Positions 52,494-64,000 are shown, counted from the first letter of the stretch. The stretch is DNA of 64,000 nt from Embiotoca jacksoni (GCA_022577435.1 JAKOON010000020.1:10321324-10385323); one strand, 5' to 3'. Translations and numbers: made by a program. The notes: generated by a model from the letters alone, not told the origin.

Positions 52494-55400
52494 CTGCACA
52501 TACAGTCACAGAAAATTCAGAACAACGGCTTGCACCAATGTAAGCAGATTTTCACAGGTTGTTTTTTTTTTGTTGTTGTTGTTTTTTTTTAGGAGTCTCC
52601 TTATTTCACTTTCCAAAACTGCAGCTTGACTGTGTAAAAGAGTTTTCTTACAAGGTGTGAGTTTACTGAACACAATGAGTATGCTAATGCAGAGAGGACA
52701 GAAACTCAAAGAGGAGATCACTTTCACTCTGGGTCAGTTTCTGTGCTACTTTACTCTGTTGACCGAACTTGTTCACTGGTCCACTGACAAAGAATAAGAG
52801 GCGGTGTGAAACTCTCCAAAGTCAGACAGGACGCTGGTACAACAGTAGTTGCCACAATAGATGTTGGTGTAGTATTTGTGCCTGTTGTAACACCAATTCC
52901 AAAAATACCTTTTCTTTGTGATTTACATCTTAAAATGGCCTTTTGGTAAAACTACTAGAACCCTAAAAAATAGCTGCAAGAACAAGAGTGGAATTATGCA
53001 CGATGATGTTAATTATCCTGTGGCATGTCACTTTAATGAGCTCTTTCATCACGTCTCTGAAGGAATTTTCTTTCTCCGTTCGGTGTCTGTCTTATCAATC
53101 CTCGTGAGGTCACTATGTCTTCTTGAACTCTGCCATAAGGTAAGATCTGTTACGTCTATGGACAGAGACAGTCTAGTGTTCCAAGGTTAAGGTAAAGTAA
53201 ATAAGTACATTTTATTGATAAAGCACTTTTCACAGACACAGTTACAGAGTGCTCCAACACAGTCTCTGCTTTAGGTTTCTTGGATATAGAAACGATCTGC
53301 CTCCCCTCAGGAGGCCACAATAAAACCTGATCAAACGCTCTAATTGTTGTCATTAAAGGTTGTTTGTCACCTTGTGTTTTTTTTCCGGTCATTCTGCTTT
53401 GATTTGAACTTGTGTTTTGCATTACTGTTTTGTTTTACTTTTGTGTTTTGTTCAGTAAACCAGCTTTGTAAATTATATTAAGAGTAGTTATTGTTTGCAT
53501 CATAACAAACATCGACTGCAAAACAGGATATTCCACTGAAAAGAAATGAATTACAGAAGGACAGAATGCTCAAACCCCAAAGAGCAATACTAGTAATACA
53601 TGCAGTGATATACAGTACAATTCACTTATAACTCAATAGATCAAGCAATAGAATAGCGGCTCACCTAACATCTGAGCTTCTATTGGACTTTGTTTTAAAT
53701 TAATTGAACAGAAAACAAGTGCACTTACCCATTTGTTTCAGCAGATAATGTGGAGGACCTCAGAGACTGGCAGATCAGAATATATAAGACAGCAGCTTTA
53801 AATTGCACAATTGTGGAAAAGCCGGTCCGACCTGATTCCCCCACCACGCTATAATTTCCTACCAGCGTCTTTCCTCATCAAACTCTATTGATCTCACCCA
53901 ATACAGACAACAACAAAAAAGAGTTTGGATGCTTTCCTGTGTAAAACAAACAAAACAATGTGGTTTCTGATCACTAACAGAGACAGCTGTATCTGCAACT
54001 TGTTTTGCATACATGTCTATCTGCTGTGACAGTTCAGTTCAGTTCAAAGTATTAGAATCAAATCTGTCCATGTGTATGTCAGTGGAACAAGTAGAAGCTT
54101 AGCATGAGCCCGACGGGCCTCGGGGCAAATTAGATATTGAATTGTTGATTATTGAAGTGGAAAAAAAAGAACCTCTGCAGCAGACAGATGTTAAAATGAG
54201 CCTTTCTTCAAATGTTAATGTGCTGTTACATTTTATTTCATGAACTTAAAAAAATAGGAAGAAAAAAAAAATCAAACAATGAATGTGGCATTAAATGCTC
54301 TTTAGCTAAAAGTATTTTTTATTCTTAATTAAATTTTCTCTTACTACTCTTTGTAGATTGCATTAATTTCTGAGATATATTTCGACTGTATTGTAATATG
54401 CGGCATATTAACATCCCCCCCCCCAAACATTTTCTATGATATTTAGGCCAAGGGATGGACAAAGATGTTCCAAAAGCTTCATCTTGTATTTGTTTGAAGT
54501 AGTGCACTGGTGGTAAAAGGTGACTGGCTGCCACACAAACAAAAAGCAGAAGATTTGCACCTCTACAACAGTAAGGTATTTTTTCCAGGACTCATTTTTA
54601 AACCGTCCCACCAATTTGTGGCTCAAGTCACACTATTAATGTGTTTCATACAAATCATTAAAACATTATTTTGCACATAAAGTTAATTATCAGTTTCAAC
54701 AATAATAATGCACGTGATGCACCATAATGGTCCCTTTCCTATTTTCTACTAAAGGCAGTGCAGCTTTCTTTGGAAGCAGGAGCTCATGACAACCACACGA
54801 GGGCAGTATTACACCAGATTCTATTAGGAGCTGTGAAGAAAAATACTTGTAAAATAATTGATGGGAATTATTTTCAAGGCAAAAAAATTTGACTTCCCTG
54901 GGAAAATGGTGCAAAAATATAATTGATCTAAACTATTTAAAACTGGTGTTTGAGTAAAGTGGCGGACTGAAAGATCAGCCGAGACTTCCATAGACCCTGC
55001 AGAGCTGCTGAATAACTGTAATGTGGTCGAATCAGTGTGATCAACCCAGAGGCTGTAACACACCAGCGAACAATGAGATAACACGAGTTCCTTGTTATAT
55101 TTTCAATTCAGAGTTAAGTGAACTGACCTGATTCACAAGTGGAGTAATTCCATGGACCATACATATTAATTATTTACCACATGACAGACAACGACACTGA
55201 AGAAGGAAAACACCCGCAGTGATACCCACCAATGTTCCAGTTAATCATTTTCTACAAAATTGACCTATGACTTCATGTGTACTTCCTCTGGGTCATTTTA
55301 GTTTAAGAGGCATTTTGGAGATAACTGAGGTTGTACTTAGGCGAACTACACTGGGGCGGACGCTCTCTTTTACAGACACATGAACTCCTATTTCCCAAGC

Positions 55401-57299
55401 AGGAATTAGATGAGCGTCAAAACCCTGTCAAGGAGTTAAGCAAAGAGTCATGCTAAAATATTCACAGAATATTTACAGTATATATATATATACACTCTTA
55501 ATTTACTCCAGAAACACACTTTACCTGAATAAATATAAGTCTCTGTAAAGGAAATAATTAGAACAGTAAATAAAAGTAATAAAATTTGGACCCAGTCACA
55601 GCATTGAACAATCCTCGCGGGTGGCTTGCCACTCAATGAATTACATGTAAATTAATGTGTAACCAGGAACAAGATCTAATTTGCTTTTCTACGCACAAGT
55701 TCTGTTGTACAGGAGACACTGTAGCCTATTGAGGTATTTATTGTGTACAAACACACAGTAAAAAAGTCACATTTTACTGTCAGGATAAACAATGTGTTGA
55801 CAATCATTACGGGAGCACAACTAGTGTTAACTAAAGGCACTTACAGACACATGGTGCCCAGAGTTTGGTATCTTTATTTTATGCAGGGTGCTTCTTTATA
55901 GTTGCGGCCAAATGTGTTTTTTCCATCACCGGTGCACCCCACTCTAATGGGACAAACTAATACACGTCATGAGTAACTTTTTGTGTGAACTGGGAGTTGC
56001 ATTATCTAACTTTTAGTGGGAATTCTATGGTCACAAGGCAACTCGACTTTTGTTTTCAGTGATTAGATTTGAATCTATTAATTCCTTCACCTTTCGTCTG
56101 CCTTGGTTTGAGCAATGATGTTGAGAAACTTCATTTTGGCTACAGTGACGCGCAGGTTCATACATTTATTTATAAAATGTATGAATATTATATAAAAATG
56201 TTGAGTTAATTGAATAGATGTTATGATTTCGTGTGTGCAGATTTTTGCAAATGAAGAAAAAAAATATATATTAGTAAAGATGACATAATCAGTGGCTGAA
56301 TCCACTCCTTCATTTACACCTTCACTACCACCCAACTTACTTCACAGCGAACCGTAAACACTTGTTAATCATTGTCATCTATAAAATGCGACGCATTGCA
56401 CCATGGTAGTGTTAGTAAAAAGTGGTGTTCAGTATACCGTGGACATTACAGTTCTATTGAGAAAATGCAGTACAGTGAATAAATTGACACACTGCTGCGT
56501 ATTAAACATCGTGCACTGTGTAGCAAACAGACACGGTCAGCACCTCAATATGTACGTGTAGATGCAAATGTTTGAATAGACATAAGTAGGTTGATCTTAT
56601 TTTCGTAAACCATCTGCGGCTTTGTCAAACATGTAATAGGATAAAGCCAATGTCCATACGAGCAGCCTTGGTAAATGGAGACGAGCACCTTGGTACACAA
56701 GTCCACTGAAGTGTATGAACCTGGATGGCAACAGGCACCTAATAAACATTATTTAGTACCTTAAAGGTAATGACGGGTCAGTTATATTATAGTTGAATTA
56801 TAATTGACTATAAGTTGCTCACAAGAGTCACCCTCCCTGGCTGTAAAATGAGGCCAATGCGGAGGTGCCAAATTCTTTTTTTTTTTTTAAGTGCAGTACC
56901 TTACCCACTTGAGGAAAGCAAGTCAATCCCCATAGACCCCTTTGTTAAAATACCTAAGTTTAAATCAAAAACGTATATGTTTACAACCAGGTGCAAAACA
57001 TGCTTTTGGTCACTAGAGCTAATTTCCTTGTTCGGGAAAATCTTTGCCAATTTTTTGATAAGCAAGAACTGAGCTTCAAAACAGCTCTTCAGGAAACCTA
57101 CTGGTGATGTCACAGAGGCTCAGTTCATTTTTATAAACAGTCTGTGGTTACTCACTGACTTTTGCTTTTACAGTACATGATTGCTTGTTCCCATAGTGTA
57201 TCAATGCTTCCTGTACATAAAGCGTTTTGTCACTCTACCCTTTGATTGAGACATATTGCAGTATTCCCACTCCAATGCGTCTGAAATTGAAGGATTGCT
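52494..57299. other. Spacer between decayed hykk copy and Tc1 element
   Basis: No coding sequence recognised. The stretch near 53200-53260 resembles a common short fish repeat, 54750-54840 has a CCACACGAGGGCAG word, and 55479-55493 is a short TA tract. The rest is AT-rich and unremarkable. Confidence 0.6.
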
Positions 57300-57694
57300 T
57301 ACAGTGCATCCGGAAAGTATTCACAGCACTTCACTTTTTCAACATTTTGTTATATTACAGCCTTATTCCAAAATTGATTAAATTCAGTTTTTCCCTCAAA
57401 ATTCTACACACAATACCCCATAATGACAACATGAAATAATTGTTTTTGAAATTTTTGCAAATCTATTAAAAATCAAAAACGAAAAAAAAAAATCACATCA
57501 GTATTCACAGCCTTTGCCATTACACTCAAAATTGAGCTCAGGTGCATCCTGTTTCCACTGATCATCCTTGAGATGTTTCTACAACTTGATTGGAGTCCAC
57601 CTGTGGTAAATTCAGTTGATTGGACATGATTTGGAAAGACACACACATATAAGGTCCCACAGTTGACAGTGCATGTCAGAGCACAAACCAAGCC

Positions 57695-58388
57695 ATGAAG
57701 TCCAGAGAATTGTCTGTAGACCTCCAAGACAGGATTGTATCGAGGCACAGATCTGGGGAAGGGTACAGAAAAAAGGCACCTGAAGGACTGTCAGACTATG
57801 AGAAACTAAATTCTCTGGTCTGATGAAACAAAGATTGAACTCTTTGGCCTGAATGCCAAGCGTCATGTTTGGAGGAAACCAGGCACCGCTCATCACCTGG
57901 CCAATACCATCTCTACGGTGAAGCATGGTGGTGGCAGCATCATGCTGTGGGGATGTTTTTCAGCAGCAGGAACTGGGAAACTAGTCAGGATGGAGGGAAA
58001 GATGAATGCAGCAATGTACAGAGACATCCTTGATGAAAACCTTCTCCAGAGCGCTCTGGACCTCAGACTGGGGCGAAGGTTCATCTTCCAACAGGACAAC
58101 GACCCGAAGCACACAGCCAAGATAACAAAGGAATGGCTTCGGGACAACTCTGTGAATGTCTTTGAGAGGCCCAGGCAGAGCCCAGACTTGAACCCGATTG
58201 AACATCTCTGGAGAGATCTGAAAATGGCTGTGCACCGACGCTCCCCATCCAACCTGATGGAGCTTGAGAGGTCCTGCAAAGAAGAATGGGAGAAACTGCC
58301 CAAGAATAGGTTTGCCAAGCTTATAGCATCATACTCAAAAAGACTTGAGGCTGTAATTTCTGCCAAAGGTGCTTCAACAAAGTATTGA
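57695..58388 (+). pseudogene. Tc1 transposase remnant with internal deletion
   Basis: The start MKSRELSVDLQDRIVSRH is followed after about 25 residues by sequence from the catalytic domain in a different frame, so most of the DNA-binding helix-turn-helix region and linker is deleted. A TAA at 57807-57809 interrupts the catalytic frame just before LWSDETKIELFG. From there to the TGA at 58386-58388 the frame is open and carries WSDET, QQDNDPKHT and DLNPIEHLW, the three DD34E positions. With no binding domain, it cannot encode a working transposase. Confidence 0.9.
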
Positions 58389-58430
58389 GCAAAGGCTGTG
58401 AATACTTATGTACGTGTTATATTTTCGTCC

Positions 58431-58436
58431 TTTATT
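58431..58436 (-). terminator. AATAAA poly(A) signal within Tc1 inverted repeat
   Basis: On the minus strand AATAAA occurs 286 bases beyond the hykk stop codon, inside the right inverted repeat of the Tc1-like element. No AATAAA or ATTAAA occurs between the stop codon and the transposon edge. I infer that the hykk transcript may end in transposon-derived sequence. The signal is seen directly; its use is not. Confidence 0.4.
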
Positions 58437-58721
58437 TTTAATAGATTTGCAAAAATTTTAAACAAACTATTTTCACTTTGTCATTATGGGATATTGCGTG
58501 TAGAATTTTGAGGAAAAAAATGAATTTAATCCATTTTGGAATAAGGCTGTAACATAACAAAATGTGTAAGAAGTGAAGCGCTGTGAATACTTTCCGGATG
58601 CACTGTATAATGTGAAAAAACACAATCCTTTGTTTTGAAATAGCGATCTTATAATTACACTTGATTTGGATGACTTGTGGCTCAACGGAAGCACCATATT
58701 TATGAATTCCTCGCATATCTC

Positions 58722-59164
58722 TCAGTTTCTGTCGCTGAACTGAGCAGCACTCTGAAACCACAACCTCTCCACCTGCTCCTTTCCTAGCTCCCAGACCTGA
58801 TGGAGAATGCTGACACCCTTCTTGGATGAAATCATAAGATACTCTGCATTCTCTGGATGCAGGGTCACAGAGTAGCGAGCTAACACCAAGGACTGGCAGA
58901 AGCGGGACAGCACCAGCAAATAGAGACAATCTCTCTCCACCTCGCTGAGAGGGAGGACACTTTCCCAGCCAGCGAGGACGGGTCCACCCACCTCTATGGG
59001 GTTAGGGTGCACCGTCATCATGTACATGATAGTGATGGCGAGCTCATGGATGTAGTAGCCACTGTTCATGTCCCCAAAGTCAAGGATGCCGGAAATCCTG
59101 TAGCCGTCGGTCTCATCAGGTTGCACCAGCACGTTGAGGTCATTGAAGTCGCCATGGTTAACGC
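58722..59164 (-). CDS. hykk: hykk last coding exon with catalytic loop
   Basis: The acceptor TTTTGTAAG precedes GC, which completes a Cys codon split over the intron. The 443 bases end in TGA at 58724-58722. The exon encodes HGDFNDLN (Asp215 codon at 59150-59148), ILDFGDM, and the C-terminal helices with VGGPVLAGWESV and LSRFCQSLV. This is the catalytic part of the APH fold. Confidence 0.95.
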
Positions 59165-61840
59165 CTTACAAAAGAAAGAAAGAAAATGTTGTGATTTATG
59201 GGAGCTAAAATGCATTAAATCAGTGGCATATCCAAAGTCTGCTGACTGTGTAGAATCAGATAATGAGAAGATTTGGAACATAGTGTCAGCTGAGTCAAAG
59301 CAGGTGACTCTTATTATTTTTAATAATTAATTAAATAAGTATGAATCACTGCTGAGCATTACAAGCAAAAAATACTATTTAATATGCAATAGGAACTATT
59401 TAACTAATATTCTTCTTTTGTTGTTTAATGGGCAAAGAGCTTTTAGGTACATTACCGCCGCCTTCTGGCAGTAGTGATGCATTATTACCAAGGACCATTA
59501 AAAAAAACAAGAAGAAAAGGCAAGACGATTTTTTTAATGACTATTCAAAAATTCAGAAATGATGGTCAATACCTGGTATGAATGTGATAAAGATCAAAGA
59601 CAAAAAAAAGGGTCTCTGATCACCTAAATCTTTTAAGAAAAAGCTTTTGACTGAATGACAATATCATAATTAAAAAGAACAAATCCAAAATGTAGGTTAA
59701 AAGTATGTCACAAAAATTTAAATAAAATGGATATACTCACACTTGCGGAAATTGGAGCGTTTGGGGTCCAGAGAGGTCTTGTGATGATGAATGACGGACT
59801 TCACGACCTCCTGAAGAGGATCTCCATCTAATACATGGATGTATGCTTCCAGGAGGGCAACATTAGACAGACTCCAAATGAACTTCTCCCTCTGCAGCAT
59901 GTTGAGATGAGGGTGTTCCATCTGAAAAGTGCATGACACAAGTTAAACAAAGATAAATACATATTTTTGTGACTTGTGAAGTGTTGTGTTGTGTTGTGTT
60001 AAATGGCTTTACCAAGCTCAGCAAAGTTTCAAGTGATAAAAAAGTGATAAATTCCCTTGTGATTGCTTCAGTAAACAATCTTTAGGTTTTGTCTTGCAGC
60101 AGTTTTAACGCTACAATTCAGACATTTTAAAGCATTATAAAAGTTTGTATCATAATACCTTTTCAAGGATTTTGTCCATTCGAGCTGCTGTCTTGCCAGT
60201 TTCATACAGTAACTGCGGCGTTAGAGGAACCTTGGCGATGGTGGTCCCGGGTAAATACGTCAACAGCCGCACCAGGTACTTCTGACAGCCATAACCACAA
60301 TCTGCCAAAAGTGAAGACAGGATTCGAATTACAGCCATTTACCTCACTCCCACGCCTCATGAAACCTGAACCTGTATGCTGTGGCTTTGCTGAAGGGCAC
60401 ATTTATCATTACTACATTACATTACTACAAATGTGAACCTGCCATGTTCTGCTACACTGCAAGAAATTGGAAGCTACAAATGTCTTCTTTTTTTTTTTTT
60501 TTTTTGCCTTGAGGCAGGACGTGTTAGTCTACTGGTCAAGTGGCCCATCACTTATCTTTATGAGCTCCCTGAAACGGCTGCTGGCCCAGGGCCGATTCCA
60601 CGGCACGTTCACGCAGGCTCACACACATACAGTACATACTGATGATGTATGACGCGTAGCATCCTACAGATTTGCTCCAGTCGGACGTCAAACAAGGTTA
60701 ATTTGGTAAACTGAAGCTTTTCTACAAACCTCTGTAAACAAATGCTAAAAACATGAAGACTGAGCTGTTTACACTGCTCATATGTATCTCATCAGAAAAA
60801 CATTTAGCCGATTCTTCAACACAGGAAATAGAAGTCTGACCAAAGACCACAAATCACATCAAAAGTTTATATTGTTCTACACACTGATGTGAATTAATGT
60901 GATTATGCCATGACAGGCATGATTACATTTTCATTTATTGCTTAACCACAGGTACGTGAACGTTAATAAACACAGCTGCTGCATGTGTTGCTGTGTTGAA
61001 ATACGTTTGAATTGAGCTTTGACGATGGTGGATACATTTTATCTTTATATGTGTATCGAGAAAAAAGCTTTGCAATTCAACTTTGTGACATAAAAAAAAT
61101 AAAAAATAACGTACCTGACAACAGTTACCATCTTTTAAATGTTTCTAATTCAAATATTCCTCTCCACAATATGTGAAATAAGACCGACAGAAAGGGTCAT
61201 AATATATACACACACTACACAGTTAATGTGCACTGAGCTGCTTTCACAACTTGTATGAAATAAAGTCCTCCTCCTTGAACTGTTTCAACTGAGCAGCATC
61301 TGGTTTATGCTCATTTCTAACTCCCATTCATTTAAATCGTTATTTGCGATGTAAACAGCATGCTATTTCATGAGTAATTCACAAGCGACTTCTGACAGAA
61401 TGGATTCCAGATAAACCTGATTGACATATACTGAGCGCTAAGCTGCTGTGAGAAACTCAGTTCTGTTGAAGATTCGTATTTCTCCCTGTGGATTCAGTTT
61501 TCTGAAAATGGCAAATGTTGTCTGCTGGTTTCATACCCATTTCCTCCAGACTCATGAGCTGTCCTGAGCTGCTGGGCACAGCCGTTTGAGCAGGAAGTCC
61601 ATTCTGGTGGAGGTAGGACATGGCATATGTCTGCACCTCAATCAGGCCGAGGTTCTTACTGTCCTCCGAGTTCATGATCTTTAGGACGTACTCGCCACCC
61701 TCAGTGGACGCTACGTAGAAGTTCTGGTCATCATAGCTGGGCAGTGAGTGAATTTCTGACAGCGTCAGCCTGAAGAGCCTTTTCACCATCTCAGACACCT
61801 GAGACAGGTGGACGTTGGGTTTGGCGTGCTTCCCTGACAT
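58722..61840 (-). CDS. hykk: Hydroxylysine kinase, 4 coding exons, 356 aa
   Basis: The family (HYKK/AGPHD1) phosphorylates 5-hydroxy-L-lysine using GTP, in lysine/collagen breakdown. The four coding exons are 61840-61537, 60301-60159, 59921-59741 and 59164-58722. Each intron is bounded by GT..AG with phases 1, 0 and 1, and the joined frame is open to a TGA at 58724-58722. Visible motifs are LPSYDDQNF near residues 33-41, YVLKI with the ATP-site Lys54, the APH catalytic loop HGDFNDLN with Asp215 and Asn220, and the metal-binding DFGD at 238-241. The length is close to the human protein (about 370 aa). The start at 61840 was chosen because the match to the family begins there and a splice acceptor (TTCATTCAG) ends five bases upstream; an in-frame ATG at 61867 would lie inside that intron. 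A non-coding 5' exon is therefore likely. The catalytic residues are intact, so I infer an active enzyme. A decayed tandem copy lies downstream on the same strand. Confidence 0.95.
59741..59921 (-). CDS. hykk: hykk third coding exon
   Basis: This exon is 181 bases long. The acceptor is CTTTTCAG and the donor is GTGAGTAT, with phase 0 in and phase 1 out. It encodes a helical C-lobe part containing LQREKFIWSL, which matches the family's HRENFIWNL. This exon has no detectable counterpart in the decayed tandem copy. Confidence 0.93.
59982..60000. repeat. (GTGTT)n short tandem repeat
   Basis: Roughly four GTGTT units in hykk intron 2. Confidence 0.85.
60159..60301 (-). CDS. hykk: hykk second coding exon
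   Basis: This exon is 143 bases long. The acceptor is TTTTGGCAG and the donor is GTATTA, giving phase 1 in and phase 0 out. It encodes the hinge segment with YLVRLLTYLPG and TPQLLYETGK, closely matching the family pattern. The corresponding exon of the decayed copy is exactly the same length. Confidence 0.93.
60302..61536 (-). other. hykk intron 1
   Basis: This is a 1235-bp intron with GT at 61536-61535 and AG at 60303-60302. It holds a T-run at 60488-60505 and AT-rich sequence. I see no coding segment or transposon in it. Confidence 0.85.
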
Positions 61841-61845
61841 GTGTG
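61537..61845 (-). CDS. hykk: hykk first coding exon
   Basis: The exon starts after an AG acceptor at 61847-61846, with five untranslated bases before the ATG at 61840-61838. It ends at 61537 with donor GTATGA (phase 1). It encodes residues 1-101 plus the first base of codon 102. It contains the N-lobe with LPSYDDQNF and the nucleotide-site lysine of YVLKI. Confidence 0.9.
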
Positions 61846-62264
61846 CTGAATGAAAACAACATGTCATCAGAGAACAGAATTTGCGTAAGGTAATTTAAAA
61901 AAGAAGAGCATAACTGCAATCTATAATGTGTTTGAAAAAATAAAATTAAATATACATTTCAGTTTAAAATGCCCAAAAAGTGAGCTAAACAAACCTGCAC
62001 GTTCTGCAGGAACTCAATATTTTTTGCATTATGTGGTTTTTTGTTTTTTTTTACTTCAATACTGTTATTATTGGTGTACTTGTGTGACTGTGACTCTTAA
62101 TATTTCGGACTCTGATATAATTACGCGATCTGTCAGATGCATGTATTAATCCCTGTACAGACACACATACACACACATCCTGAAGCCTGAACACAGTCAA
62201 ACGGAATAAACAGAAACTTTCCTGTATTGTGGCCAACAGTCTGGTAAGTAATGTTAGCTCTCGT

Positions 62265-62273
62265 ATTCACCTT
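62265..62273 (-). other. Candidate 5' splice donor of a non-coding hykk exon
   Basis: On the minus strand AAG is followed by GTGAAT, a good donor. It lies about 420 bp upstream of the acceptor that precedes the hykk ATG, so it could end a non-coding first exon. A weaker alternative (CAG then GTTGAG) lies near 62375. No TATA box or CpG-rich promoter stands out. The choice between donors is a guess without transcript data. Confidence 0.25.
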
Positions 62274-62280
62274 GCACTCA

Positions 62281-64000
62281 ATAAATAACGGTAAGCTACC
62301 TCTGTAAAATACCTTCCATAACCTCCAACAACATCACACATGTTAATATTACTGGACACAAGTCAGCAGACCAACCTCAACCTGTAAAAACAAACGGGGA
62401 AACAGGAACACGTTGCGTGGCCAGCGGACATTTCAGGATCTGAACTATTTGAGCCTGTTGAAAAAATATCTACATCCGGTGGGGTTTTTTCAAAATAAAA
62501 CTAGCGCCAGAAGCGAATGAAGCCAAAAGGATGTAATTTGTGTCAGAAATACAAAGTAAAAATGTTTAGTATTGTGAGTTTACTAAGCTTGTTTTTTTTT
62601 TTTTTTCTTTGTTTTTTTTTGTTTTTATGGCTCGCATAAAGCCAGAAAAAAAAAGAGATAGCTTTCGGGTTTTATTTTCGAGGGGTGTTGGCAAAACAGA
62701 AAAAGCAAATCAATCTGGTCTCATACAGTGTCTCAAAAATCTTAATATAATAGGCTTGCTTATAGCAGGATCATTATCAAGGAAAAAAACGACCTGAAAT
62801 AAACATCTTTTGGGCACTATTTGTATTTCTGTCCTTTTTTCTAGGTTATCAAACCTCACTCTAGTCTATTAGGAGGAAACAAGATTAAAACAAACACATG
62901 ACATTATATGATTCACTGTATTTTCTGTGGTTTACACATGCAGGAGGTGGTGGGTTGCAAATTTTGAAATTAACTTAATAGAATGTCTAAGATATGTAAT
63001 AGTTGTTCAATTAAGATTGTTTTAGTGAATAGCAAAGACAATATGTTTGGAAATTGTGGGTTATTTTAATGCACAAAGATAGGAAAAATGTGCAATTACA
63101 GTATTTTTTTTCTGTTAAACAATAAGTAACAACAAACAAATGGAGCGACGCCTGCGAGCCAGTTCAGGCAGTCAGCTCGAGCTGCTCAGCTCTGCATGTG
63201 ACATGCCACATACATAATCATCTGACACACACGCTCTCCAAATTTGGCGGTCTATTCAAGTTGGTCAATTTCTCATCTCCCCCTTTCTGCCTGTCAACGA
63301 CACTGCTGCCTGCCTCAGTTCTGCTGGCTGTTTGCTCAGCCCCACCACCACCCCAGCATCAACCTACAGGCTCCGGGGTGGTTTAAGATATTTGCTCATC
63401 ACTCCCCAAATATATCTGTGTAATGCCATCTACAGGGAGTGATGAGTCCAGAGCCTAGACGCCAAGCTCAAACTATTTCCAGCTGTTGAAATAAACATTT
63501 CAAATGGAGTTGTATGACTGAACTATTATTTTGTATTATTTTTAATTGAACAAATGCAGATGCATTGCTATCTCATGCTGACTTGCAGTGCACATGGATT
63601 GAATCTCTTTTTTTCTCATCTTCTAAAGAACAAATTAATGAACAGCTACAACAGGTAATTGTAGTCACATTGCTTTAATCAGTGAACCAGTTCCTCCTCT
63701 TGGTCTTTTTTTATCCTGATTACAATGGATGCTGCCGGTATTCTTCAAATAAAAATGAGTTTGGCATTAAACCATTGGCAAAATGGCAGGTTTTTGATCA
63801 CAATAAAGAGCATCAGATGGCTGAGGGTTTGTGCATGCAGGCAAGACAAATTGTAACATTTCCATTTTTAGATCTTATACCTCCTCCTAGTCAAAAGTAT
63901 CATGAGATTGTTTGCTTTTCATTCATGTCAGATTTTTTTGGGCTGATGTTTCAATTTTTTTTCTCAGAAGTTCTTCCATCTGGCATTGATCTGCTAACAG
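62281..64000. other. Upstream flank of hykk, no gene seen
   Basis: No recognisable coding exon. A T-rich tract lies near 62590-62630. A G+C-richer patch at about 63140-63480 is not repeat-like. The hykk promoter should lie between about 62270 and 62600, but no core element can be assigned. Confidence 0.55.

Larger units (their letters stand above)
57302..58605 (+). mobile_element. Tc1-like transposon, internally deleted, 1304 bp
   Basis: The ends are CAGTGCATCCGGAAAG and its complement, flanked by TA at 57300-57301 and 58606-58607, the Tc1/mariner target duplication. The inverted repeats (57302-57517 and 58389-58605) each carry an outer and an inner copy of GTATTCACAGC, the IR/DR layout of fish Tc1 elements. 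The repeats differ at roughly 30 of 217 positions, suggesting an old insertion. The element is about 0.3 kb shorter than the other Tc1-like element in the window because the transposase middle is missing. It lies between the active and decayed hykk copies. Confidence 0.93.

Noticed and set aside
52494..52509. In-frame ATG before pseudo-hykk exon 1
   Set aside because: It lies before the splice acceptor, in the intron, and does not remove the downstream frameshift.
57893..58366. Minus-strand open frame inside the Tc1 element
   Set aside because: It is the antisense shadow of the transposase catalytic domain.
61841..61867. Upstream in-frame ATG for hykk
   Set aside because: It lies across a splice acceptor and the extra nine residues are not part of the family; the ATG at 61840 is preferred.

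Overview
The window looks like teleost nuclear DNA, probably from a percomorph-type fish. The evidence is a spliced vertebrate-type gene, two Tc1-like transposons of fish type, very long (CA/GT)n microsatellites about every few kilobases, a MITE, and no bacterial-style dense coding. The species cannot be named from the sequence alone.

Region 1 to about 48.7 kb holds no protein-coding gene that I can recognise on either strand. It contains microsatellites, poly(A)/poly(T) tracts, a purine-rich block, one Tc1-like transposon (25045-26675) with about 218-bp inverted repeats and a twice-frameshifted transposase, a few dispersed-repeat copies, a long imperfect palindrome beside a GT microsatellite, and several low-repeat stretches that could be conserved regulatory DNA. 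The open frames there are short, often repeat-encoded (Thr-His or Cys-Val runs), and not supported as genes.

Region 48.7 to 62.3 kb is the informative part and reads on the minus strand. A four-coding-exon gene for hydroxylysine kinase (hykk, APH/aminoglycoside-phosphotransferase fold) runs from 61840 down to 58722. It has matching splice phases (1, 0, 1), an intact HGD...N catalytic loop and an intact DFGD motif, and encodes 356 residues. About 6 kb downstream on the same strand lies a second, decayed copy (52493 to 48743). It keeps exons 1, 2 and 4 with the same splice phases, but the initiator ATG is lost, exon 1 has a one-base frameshift, exon 3 cannot be found, the catalytic Asp is Asn, and exon 4 carries a stop, frameshifts and a perfect 16-bp hairpin. 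The intron gap where exon 3 should lie holds a PIF/Harbinger-like transposase fragment, and its first intron holds a 234-bp MITE. An internally deleted Tc1-like element (57302-58605) ends only 116 bp beyond the hykk stop codon and supplies the first canonical poly(A) signal downstream of the gene.

I found no CRISPR array, no operon and no convincing tRNA, rRNA or other known RNA gene. I do not see a new biological system. The most worthwhile signals are the tandem hykk copy in decay, the template-switch-like hairpin inside it, and the transposon at the 3' end of the live copy.
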